In this document: positions 6,978-12,853 of the stretch, piece by piece
Layout of the letters: each line of letters starts with the position of its first letter
How positions within the stretch are numbered: position 1 is the first letter of the stretch
DNA from: JBBREP01 sp036501845
Lineage (GTDB): Bacteria > Actinomycetota > Acidimicrobiia > IMCC26256 > PALSA-610
NCBI GenBank assembly: GCA_036501845.1
Contig: DASXZO010000058.1
Span: 1 to 12,853 of the forward strand
DNA length: 12,853 bases
Reading direction: 5' to 3'
Program-made: the position numbers and the translations under genes
Notes under the pieces: model-generated
Told to the model about the DNA's origin: nothing
Seen by the model: only the letters and a program-made list of their open reading frames with translations
Databases searched by the model: none

Positions 6978-8188
6978 GCGCCAGGCCGGAAGCGGGTAAC
7001 GCCGACAGCATCGCCAGCACCAGCCCCACCTCGAGCACCACGCACAGCAACACGCAGAGCGCGGCACCGAAGTCGGCCACCACGCCGGCCGGACCCGCGC
7101 TGACGCGCTACGACGGTCTCGACGTCATTCGCATCATTGCCGCCACGGTCGTGGTGGTGGCGCACTGCTTCGACCTCACCGGTCACACCGCGTCGAAGCC
7201 GGGGTTCCACGTCGGCCAGCACTACATGGTGTTGTTCGGCCGCCTGGGTGTGTACGTGTTCTTCGTGATCAGCGGATTCCTGATCGCCGCGAGCTGGGAG
7301 CGCGACCCGCATGCGTTCGCGTTTCTACGCCGGCGCGTCACCCGCATCTTCCCCGCGCTCCTTGTGGTGGTGCTGCTCACGGTGTGCGTGGTGGGCCCGA
7401 TCGCGTCGTCGAAGAGCGTGGGCGAATACTTCACGAGCCGCCAGACCCTGCAGTACGGGCTGCGCAACAGCACGATGCTCCTCGGCATGGAGCACCACCT
7501 GCCCGGTGTGTTCGTCAACCATCCGAACGGCTCGGTGAACGGCTCGCTCTGGACGTTGCCGTACGAGCTGTGGGCCTATGTGCTCGTGATGGCGCTCGGC
7601 GTGATCGGATTGCTGCGCCGCACGGCGTTCGTACTCCTCGCGCTCGGGGCGGCAGTGTGGGTGTTCCACTACGGCGTCGTGCTGCAGCGGTTCCAGCTCA
7701 ACCAATCGCTGTTCGGCATCACCGAGCGCGACGGGTTGGAACTCGGCATGCTGTTCCTCGTCGGTGTCCTGCTCGCTCGCCTGCGACATCGTGTCGACGT
7801 GCGCGTCTTCGCAGTCCCCGGAATCGTGGCGATCGTGAGCGCGCTGCTGCTGAACGCGCCGTTGCTGTTCCTGCTCGGGCTCGGTGTCGCCACGATCGGG
7901 GTCGGCGCGTTCGGTGGCCGGGTGGCCCGAGGCATTCGCCGCTTCGGTGACCCGTCGTACGGCATGTACATCTGCTCGTACCCGATCCAGCAGGCGCTGT
8001 TCGCGTCTCGGGTGGCGCGCACCCCCGTATCGATGTTCCTGCTCTCGTTCCCGCTGTCGGTCGCGATCGCCTACGCGTCGTGGCACTTCGTCGAGTCGCC
8101 CGCGATACGGCTGGGCAGGCGCCGCAAGCGCAAGGACGCGGCCCGCGGGTCGGCCGGGTCGCTAGTGCTGCAGGAGGCCGCGGCCTGA
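6974..8188 (+). CDS. Acyltransferase family 3 membrane protein (OafA/YrhL-like)
   Basis: Integral membrane O-acyltransferase of about 404 residues. The first 45 or so residues are rich in Ser, Thr, Ala and Pro and look disordered. About ten hydrophobic segments follow. The family's R-x10-H signature is present as Arg53...His64 in the first membrane segment, then FFVISGFLI (96-104), a basic RRRVTRIFP stretch, and the NGSLWTLPYELW motif with Glu198. The protein ends in a basic cytosolic tail. Members move acyl groups from a cytosolic donor onto sugars, lipids or antibiotics at the membrane. I chose GTG 6974 because it gives a 4-nt GTGA overlap with the P450 stop; GTG 6971 is equally possible. 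The pairing suggests the P450 makes a hydroxyl that this enzyme acylates, which is inference. Its last 27 bp overlap the 3' end of the opposing oxidoreductase gene. Confidence 0.9.
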   Translation: MSARPEAGNADSIASTSPTSSTTHSNTQSAAPKSATTPAGPALTRYDGLDVIRIIAATVVVVAHCFDLTGHTASKPGFHVGQHYMVLFGRLGVYVFFVISGFLIAASWERDPHAFAFLRRRVTRIFPALLVVVLLTVCVVGPIASSKSVGEYFTSRQTLQYGLRNSTMLLGMEHHLPGVFVNHPNGSVNGSLWTLPYELWAYVLVMALGVIGLLRRTAFVLLALGAAVWVFHYGVVLQRFQLNQSLFGITERDGLELGMLFLVGVLLARLRHRVDVRVFAVPGIVAIVSALLLNAPLLFLLGLGVATIGVGAFGGRVARGIRRFGDPSYGMYICSYPIQQALFASRVARTPVSMFLLSFPLSVAIAYASWHFVESPAIRLGRRRKRKDAARGSAGSLVLQEAAA

Positions 8189-9226
8189 CACGAGCGGCAG
8201 GTCCATGGCGCTGAGTAGTCCGGGCCGGGCGTTGCACACGGCGGGGATCGCGTTCACGAGTCGAGCCGCAGTGCCCACGAGGCCCGCGGTGTTGTGGTCG
8301 CCGTCGGCACCCATCATCTGCAGGTCGAGCGTGTACGTGGGGGAGCCGCTGACGACCACTCGATAGCCGCTGTGGCCGACGGGCTGCGGCCATGACGGCG
8401 CGAGATCGTCGGCGAGGCGGGTGACGTGTTCGAGCACGACGCGCTCCACGCCGTCGACGTAGCCCTGTACCTCGAAGCGCAGCGCACCCATCGTTCCCTC
8501 GCGCACCACACCGAATCCGAGATCGAGGTCGCGTGTGGCCGGAAGCTTCTCGACGGTCTCGGTGATCTCGGTGATCTCGGCGCCCACTGCAGCCGCGACC
8601 TGTTTCACCACGCCGCCCCACGCGAAGGTGAGCACGCCCGGAATGAGCAGCAGCGGCGTGTGGTCGAGCGGCGCACCGAAGCCCATGGTGTCGAACAGCA
8701 CGGTCGGTTGCGCATAGGTGGCGTAGTTGACGATCTCCATCATGCGAATGTGCTCGATCGATTCGCACTGCCCGGTGAGCGCGATGGGCAGCAGGTCGTT
8801 GGCCCAGCCCGGGTCGATCCCCGACGTGAAGCACGCGACGCGAGCGTCGAGGCACGCCTGCTCCAGCGGGCCGCGCATGCCGTCAGGCACATGCGGCGGG
8901 TACACGAGCGGCACCACCGAACTCGACACGATGTGCTTGCCCGATTGGGCGATGCGCATGAGGTCGGCGATCGCCTCGGCGGGGCGCAGGTCGGCGGTGG
9001 CCGTGTAGCACACGCAATCGGCGTCGAGCGCGAGGAGCGCGTCAACGTCGTTCGTGGCCGCGACACCGAGCGGCTCGATGCCCACCAGCTCGCCCGCGTC
9101 GCGCCCCACCTTGTCGGCGCCGTGCACCCACAACCCCACGAGCTCGAGCTCGGGATGGTGCGCGATGAGCCGCACCGCGTGGCGGCCCACGTTGCCCGTA
9201 CTCCACTGGACCACCTTGTACGCCAT
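8162..9226 (-). CDS. NAD(P)-dependent oxidoreductase, DapB-N / 2,4-diaminopentanoate dehydrogenase-like
   Basis: A 354-residue cytosolic protein with an N-terminal Rossmann fold (MAYKVVQWSTGNVGRHAVR, nucleotide loop TGNVGR at 10-15). The conserved SGKHIVSSSVVPLVYPP and SGIDPGWANDLLP regions follow, and the C-terminal part ends NAIPAVCNARPGLLSAMDLP. This layout matches the actinobacterial group annotated as dihydrodipicolinate reductase or 2,4-diaminopentanoate dehydrogenase-like. It is longer than true DapB (about 245-270), and no lysine genes are near, so a role in lysine synthesis is unlikely. The substrate is unknown; the family precedent is NAD(P)-dependent oxidative deamination of an amino acid. 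I took ATG 9226 over an in-frame start at 9316, which would run into the divergent gene. A tandem GGTGATCTC pair (8561-8578) encodes an ITE-ITE repeat. It is divergent from the aminotransferase with a 29-bp spacer. Confidence 0.88.
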   Translation of the reverse strand: MAYKVVQWSTGNVGRHAVRLIAHHPELELVGLWVHGADKVGRDAGELVGIEPLGVAATNDVDALLALDADCVCYTATADLRPAEAIADLMRIAQSGKHIVSSSVVPLVYPPHVPDGMRGPLEQACLDARVACFTSGIDPGWANDLLPIALTGQCESIEHIRMMEIVNYATYAQPTVLFDTMGFGAPLDHTPLLLIPGVLTFAWGGVVKQVAAAVGAEITEITETVEKLPATRDLDLGFGVVREGTMGALRFEVQGYVDGVERVVLEHVTRLADDLAPSWPQPVGHSGYRVVVSGSPTYTLDLQMMGADGDHNTAGLVGTAARLVNAIPAVCNARPGLLSAMDLPLVSGRGLLQH

Positions 9227-9232
9227 CGTGCG

Positions 9233-9250
9233 GGCGACGATAGCGTCGCC
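9233..9250. promoter_or_regulatory. Palindromic, apparently bidirectional promoter/operator between divergent genes
   Basis: GGCGACG (9233-9239) and CGTCGCC (9244-9250) form a perfect inverted repeat around ATAG, in a spacer of only 29 bp. TAGCGT (9241-9246, plus) and TATCGT (9242-9237, minus) both fit the TAnnnT -10 pattern and share the central TA. Each would start transcription within about four bases of its gene's ATG (9256 and 9226). One element may thus drive, and be repressed for, both genes. Confidence 0.45.
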
Positions 9251-9255
9251 TCCGG

Positions 9256-10509
9256 ATGACCGGCTCCGACCTCCCCGCCATTCTCGGCGGGACGCCCATG
9301 TGCGACGCGAGCGCATGGCCGCGCTGGCCGCAATGGGACGACAGCGAGCGCACGCGTCTGCTCGCCACGCTCGATTCCGGCAACTGGTGGTCGGGTTCCG
9401 GCGACGTGGCGGCCGGCTTCGCTCGCGACTTTGCCGCGTACCACAACGCCGCGTACGGAATCCCAGTCACGAACGGCAGCCACGCGCTCGAGACCGCGCT
9501 CGCGGCGTGCGGTGTGGGCGACGGCGACGAGGTGATCGTGCCCGCGTGCACGTTCGTGGCCACCGCGACCGCGGTGCTCGCGGTGAACGCCACGCCGGTG
9601 GTCGTCGACGTCGACGCCGAGACCATGTGTATCGACGTCGACGCGGTGCGCGGCGCGCTCACCGAGCGTACGAAGGCGGTGATCGCCGTGCACGTGGCCG
9701 GCGCGACCGCCGACATCGACGCGCTCCTCGCGCTCTGCGGCGACGCCGGCGTGCATCTCGTGGAGGATTGCGCGCACGCACACGGAAGCCGTTGGCGCAG
9801 TCGCGGTGTGGGCAGCTTCGGTTCGTTCGGCACGTTCTCGTTCCAGGAGACGAAGCTGATGACCGCGGGCGAGGGCGGTGTGCTGTTGTGCAACGACCCG
9901 ATCCTCGTCGAACGGGCCGAGAGCTACATCAACTGTGGGCGCGTCCCGGGCGGCCACTGGTATCACCACGAGACCTACGGCTCGAACCTCCGCATGACCG
10001 AGTGGCAGGGCGCGGTGCTCACGGGCCAGCTCCGCCGCTACTCGGAGCAACTCGACACCCGCGACGCCCGGGCCGCGCTGCTCACCCGGGAGCTCGACGC
10101 CGTGAACGGCGTGGCGGCGCAGCGGCGCGATGAGCGCCTCGACGCGCAGGGCTACTACTACTTCGTGTTCCACTACCACCCCGACGCGTTCGCGGGGCTG
10201 ACGTTGCGCGCCTTCGAGGCCGCGCTCGCGGCCGACGGTGTGCCGCTCGGGGTGAGCTATCCGAGCCTCACCACGCTCGCGCTCTTCCAGCGCGACGACA
10301 TGCCGCCCCGGGTTCGAGCGCCGCGCATCGCGGCACGCCTCACGCCGTGCCCGCACGCCGAGCACATCGCGGCATCGACAGTGTGGGTCGAGCACCGCAC
10401 GCTGCTTGCTGCAGAAGCCGACGTGCGCGCGATCGTGCGTGCGGTGGAGCGGATCCAGCGTCATGCCGTCGACGTCGTCCTGATGTTCGGCGCCAACGTG
10501 GCAGGTTGA
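9256..10509 (+). CDS. DegT/DnrJ/EryC1/StrS-family PLP aminotransferase
   Basis: Fold-type I, PLP-dependent sugar or cyclitol aminotransferase of 417 residues. The family normally moves an amino group from Glu or Gln to a keto-sugar or keto-cyclitol. The opening LPAILGGTP and the substrate-entry GNWWSGSG segment resemble the AHBA synthase and scyllo-inosose aminotransferase branch (StsC-like). PVTNGSHALE (71-80) binds the cofactor phosphate, Asp171 (in VEDCAHAHG) contacts the pyridine nitrogen, and Lys200 (FSFQETKLMTAGEGG) is the Schiff-base lysine. All appear intact. It is the first gene of a three-gene operon, 4 bp before the GH4 gene, with a nearly leaderless start and no Shine-Dalgarno site. 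The neighbours suggest a phosphorylated or free keto-sugar substrate. An aminocyclitol substrate is the alternative. Confidence 0.92.
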   Translation: MTGSDLPAILGGTPMCDASAWPRWPQWDDSERTRLLATLDSGNWWSGSGDVAAGFARDFAAYHNAAYGIPVTNGSHALETALAACGVGDGDEVIVPACTFVATATAVLAVNATPVVVDVDAETMCIDVDAVRGALTERTKAVIAVHVAGATADIDALLALCGDAGVHLVEDCAHAHGSRWRSRGVGSFGSFGTFSFQETKLMTAGEGGVLLCNDPILVERAESYINCGRVPGGHWYHHETYGSNLRMTEWQGAVLTGQLRRYSEQLDTRDARAALLTRELDAVNGVAAQRRDERLDAQGYYYFVFHYHPDAFAGLTLRAFEAALAADGVPLGVSYPSLTTLALFQRDDMPPRVRAPRIAARLTPCPHAEHIAASTVWVEHRTLLAAEADVRAIVRAVERIQRHAVDVVLMFGANVAG

Positions 10510-10513
10510 CGTC

Positions 10514-11803
10514 GTGAAGATCTGCGTGATCGGTGGAGGGTCGACGTACACGCCCGAGCTCGTCGACGGTCTCTTGCGCCGGCGCGACCGGCTGCCCATC
10601 GAGGAGCTACACCTCGTCGACATCGACGAAGCGCGGCTCGCTGTGCTCGGCCCGCTGGCGGAGCGTATGGCGACGGCTGCCGGTGCCCACTGGAAGGTGA
10701 GCTGGGGCAGCGATCGTGTCGCCGGCATCCGCGACGCGATGTTCGTAATAAGCCAGATGCGCGTGGGCGGCATGGCGGCTCGCGAGCGCGACGAGCAGCT
10801 CGGTCGCGAGTTCGGGCTCATCGGCCAAGAAACGGTGGGTGTCGGAGGTTTCGCCAACGCGCTGCGCACAATTCCCGTCGCGCTCGACATCGCACGCGAC
10901 ATCGAGGAGCACGCGCCTGGCGCGATCCTGCTGAACTTCACGAACCCGGCCGGGCTCGTGACCGAAGCGCTCTGCCGCCATTCCAACGTGACCACGATCG
11001 GGCTGTGCAACGTGCCCTGGTCGTTCTCGCAGTGGTTCGCGCGTGGGCTCGGTGTCGATGCCGGCGAGCTCGACCTCGACTATGTGGGGCTGAACCACCT
11101 CAGTTGGGTACGCGCCGTCCGCACGCCTGACGGCGTTGACCACGTGGGCACACTCGTCGACGGGATGGCCGGCCACGCCGAACGTCACCCGCCGTCGCCC
11201 GACGGCGAACCGGGATGGACCGGCGACATCGTGCGACTCATCGACGCGATTCCGAACTATTACCTCCTCTACTACTTCGAGACCGCGGCGTGGGAGCTGC
11301 ATCAGGCGACGCACCCGACGCGCGCCTCGGAGGTGGTGGCGATCGAGCACGCGCTGCTCGAGCAATACCGCGATCCCGGTCTCACCACGAAGCCGAAGGA
11401 GCTCGAGCAGCGCGGTGGTGCGTACTACTCGGAGACCGCGGCTGCGCTGATGGCCGATATCGCCAGCGACGCGAACACTGTGCACGTGGTGAACGTGCGC
11501 AACGACGGCGCGATCCCCGGGCTTGCCGACGACGTGGTGGTCGAGGTTCCTGCACGGGTGACGCGTGCGGGCGCCCACGCGATACCCACCGCACCGCTGC
11601 GCGCCGACGTCGATGCGCTCGTACGCACGGTGAAGGATTTCGAATTGCTCACCGTGCGCGCGGCCGTCGACGGCGATACCGACGCAGCTCGCCTCGCGCT
11701 GCTCACCAACCCGTTGGGGCCGGGCGCCTCGGCGGTATCGGCCGTGTGGCAGCGCCTCCAAGACGTGCACGCCGGCTACCTCGGCCGCCTCGAACGCGCG
11801 TGA
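10514..11803 (+). CDS. Glycoside hydrolase family 4, 6-phospho-beta-glucosidase-like
   Basis: A 429-residue GH4 enzyme. The family needs NAD+ and a divalent metal and cleaves by oxidising the sugar at C3, eliminating the aglycone and reducing again. The Rossmann loop is GGGSTYTP (7-14), and NFTNPAGLVTEA (141-152) follows. Metal ligands are Cys165 (GLCNVP) and His195 (GLNHL). RGGAYYS (300-306) carries the catalytic-base tyrosine region, and NVRNDGAIPGLADDVVVEVP (327-346) is a typical late GH4 motif. Asn after the metal Cys (GLCNVP) is the pattern of 6-phospho-beta-glucosidases such as BglT and CelF, while alpha-type GlvA has Asp there. GTG 10514 begins MKICVIGGGS, as the family does. The stop overlaps the kinase start by four bases. 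There is no PTS gene nearby, so the 6-phosphate probably comes from the adjoining kinase. Confidence 0.94.
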   Translation: MKICVIGGGSTYTPELVDGLLRRRDRLPIEELHLVDIDEARLAVLGPLAERMATAAGAHWKVSWGSDRVAGIRDAMFVISQMRVGGMAARERDEQLGREFGLIGQETVGVGGFANALRTIPVALDIARDIEEHAPGAILLNFTNPAGLVTEALCRHSNVTTIGLCNVPWSFSQWFARGLGVDAGELDLDYVGLNHLSWVRAVRTPDGVDHVGTLVDGMAGHAERHPPSPDGEPGWTGDIVRLIDAIPNYYLLYYFETAAWELHQATHPTRASEVVAIEHALLEQYRDPGLTTKPKELEQRGGAYYSETAAALMADIASDANTVHVVNVRNDGAIPGLADDVVVEVPARVTRAGAHAIPTAPLRADVDALVRTVKDFELLTVRAAVDGDTDAARLALLTNPLGPGASAVSAVWQRLQDVHAGYLGRLERA

Positions 11804-12786
11804 TCGTCATCGGCGTCGACGGCGGCGCCACGAAGACCGACGCCGTGGTGGTCGACGATGCTGGCCGCGTGCTCGGGATGGGCGCGGCGACGGGAAGCAA
11901 CTGGGAGCTGGTGGGGCTCGACGGCGCGCTCGCGGCAGTGCGCGACGCAGTCGAAGGCGCGCTGCGGGACGCCGGCACGGAACTGGCCGCCGTCGACGCC
12001 TCGACCTTCGCGCTCGCAGGTTGCGATTGGCCGAGCGATCACGAACGCCTCAGCGGCGCGCTCGCGCCTCTCGGCACGCTTGGCGCGGTCACGATCGTGA
12101 ACGACACGGTGGCCGCGCTCCGAGCCGGCACGCACGACGCCTTCGGCATTGCGTCGGTCGCGGGCACGGGTGGATCGACCACCGGACGGAATCGCGACGG
12201 TGCGACCGCACGCACCCTTGCGATCACCTGGGGCGAAGGCAGTGGTGCCTCGGGCATGGTGCGCGACGCGCTGCACGCAATGGCGCGCGCGTACCACGCG
12301 CAGACGCCCCCGACGACGCTCACCGCCGCGTGGTGCCGCGAGCTCGGCTACGCCGACGCGCCGGCGCTATTCGAAGCGCTTTCACGCCACGACTACCGGG
12401 CCGCGTCGCCTGCACTGTGCCCGCTCGTGACCGCGTGTGCGCGCGAAGGCGACGACGCCGCAATGCGAGTGGTGCGCGAGGCCGGCGCGCAGCACGGCGC
12501 CGACGTGGTCGGTGTGGCGCGACGGCTCGAGATGCTCGACGACACGTTCGACGTGGTGGGCGCAGGTGGCGTGCACCGCGCCGACGAGCCGTTGTTTCGC
12601 GATGCCTTTCGCGCCACCATCGCCGCGGTGGTTCCAGGCGCGAGATTCGTCACCCTCACGACACGCCCAGTAGTCGGCGCCGCCCTCCTCGCCCTCGAAT
12701 CCCTCGGCGTCGACGCCGCGCCCCTGCGCGCCGCCTTGTCCGAGGCGGCGAACGGAACCGCGCAGGAGCGAGGTACGAGCGACTGA
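11800..12786 (+). CDS. BadF/BadG-type ASKHA sugar kinase (N-acetylglucosamine kinase-like)
   Basis: ATP-dependent sugar kinase of 328 residues in the family of N-acetylglucosamine and glucosamine kinases. It has the ASKHA order of motifs: phosphate-1 DGGATKTD (7-14), NDT (101-103) with Asp102 as the probable catalytic base, phosphate-2 AGTGGST (121-127), WGEGSGASG (144-152) and the adenosine loop GAGGVHR (254-260). GTG 11800 is chosen because it forms a GTGA overlap with the GH4 stop and places the phosphate-1 loop right at the N-terminus. It is the last gene of the operon. Cytosolic; expected product is a sugar 6-phosphate. GlcNAc, glucosamine, MurNAc or another amino sugar are all possible substrates. 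The last eight or so residues (AQERGTSD) are encoded by GAGCG-type low-complexity DNA that continues past the stop. Confidence 0.9.
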   Translation: MIVIGVDGGATKTDAVVVDDAGRVLGMGAATGSNWELVGLDGALAAVRDAVEGALRDAGTELAAVDASTFALAGCDWPSDHERLSGALAPLGTLGAVTIVNDTVAALRAGTHDAFGIASVAGTGGSTTGRNRDGATARTLAITWGEGSGASGMVRDALHAMARAYHAQTPPTTLTAAWCRELGYADAPALFEALSRHDYRAASPALCPLVTACAREGDDAAMRVVREAGAQHGADVVGVARRLEMLDDTFDVVGAGGVHRADEPLFRDAFRATIAAVVPGARFVTLTTRPVVGAALLALESLGVDAAPLRAALSEAANGTAQERGTSD

Positions 12787-12853
12787 GCAGTGGAGTGAGC
12801 TCGCAGCGGAGCTGAGTGAGTGGGACCGGCAAGCGGAGCGCCAGCGGAGCTGT
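12787..12853. repeat. GAGCG-type low-complexity spacer after the kinase gene
   Basis: No gene is seen. CAGCGGAGCTG occurs twice (12804-12814, 12842-12852), and related GAGC/GAGT words fill the rest. GTGGAGTGAGC (12790-12800) differs by one base from GTGGAGCGAGC (3896-3906) in the spacer after the molybdenum subunit, so both gene ends carry the same kind of sequence. Confidence 0.5.

Noticed and set aside
3856..8197. The 12-mer TGACACGAGCGG at the stop codons of two genes (3856-3867 and 8186-8197)
   Set aside because: A few 12-mer matches are expected by chance in a GC-biased 12.8-kb window, and the second copy is also coding sequence of the opposing gene.
8561..8578. Tandem GGTGATCTC pair as an operator
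   Set aside because: It is inside the oxidoreductase coding sequence and encodes an ITE-ITE stretch; no promoter is nearby.
8740..11010. A 756-residue open frame on the minus strand
   Set aside because: It crosses two well-supported genes on different strands and reads as low-complexity Arg, Ala and His sequence; the aminotransferase, GH4 and oxidoreductase motifs explain the DNA.
11215..11799. Long in-frame extension upstream of the kinase
   Set aside because: It overlaps the GH4 gene and is Arg-rich shadow sequence; the phosphate-1 loop must lie at the N-terminus, as the GTG 11800 start gives.

Overview
The window is GC-rich and densely coded. Many starts are GTG, Shine-Dalgarno sites are almost absent, and two starts appear to be leaderless or nearly so. 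This points to a high-GC actinobacterium. The gene set (orphan molybdenum hydroxylase subunit, class I fumarase, P450, DAP-dehydrogenase-like oxidoreductase, GH4/BadF sugar genes) and the GAGCG-type spacer sequence fit an Acidimicrobiia-like lineage, but that placement is inference. There are nine protein genes, no RNA gene, and no mobile element or CRISPR array that I can see. No gene-free stretch exceeds 170 bp.

Layout. (1) 118-3858, plus strand: a tight three-gene operon of an M55 D-aminopeptidase, a PhnZ-like HD-domain mixed-valent diiron oxygenase, and a xanthine dehydrogenase/CoxL-type molybdopterin subunit. The usual FAD and 2Fe-2S partner genes are absent. (2) 3846-4026: a highly structured convergent spacer with a perfect hairpin across the stop codon, a long two-part inverted repeat, and a 15-bp tandem array of about 3.6 copies. 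(3) 4027-5664, minus strand: a one-piece class I (4Fe-4S) fumarase. (4) 5739-8188, plus strand: a P450 and a membrane acyltransferase (family 3) coupled by a GTGA overlap. They are driven by a leaderless promoter whose -35/-10 spacer holds a perfect palindrome. (5) 8162-9226, minus strand: an NAD(P)-dependent oxidoreductase of the DapB-N/2,4-diaminopentanoate dehydrogenase type. (6) 9256-12786, plus strand, divergent from it across only 29 bp: a DegT/StrS-type PLP aminotransferase, a GH4 6-phospho-beta-glucosidase-like enzyme and a BadF-type sugar kinase, with 4-nt gaps or overlaps.

How the genes may work together. The last operon reads as a small phosphosugar/aminosugar cassette: kinase, NAD-dependent C3-redox glycosidase and sugar aminotransferase. 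The P450/acyltransferase pair suggests hydroxylation followed by O-acylation of a lipid-like substrate. The first operon combines an amide-cleaving peptidase with two oxidative enzymes, one carrying the full set of PhnZ metal ligands and its phosphonate-binding residues, without any recognisable phosphonate genes nearby. These pathway readings are inference; the family assignments rest on motifs visible in the translations.
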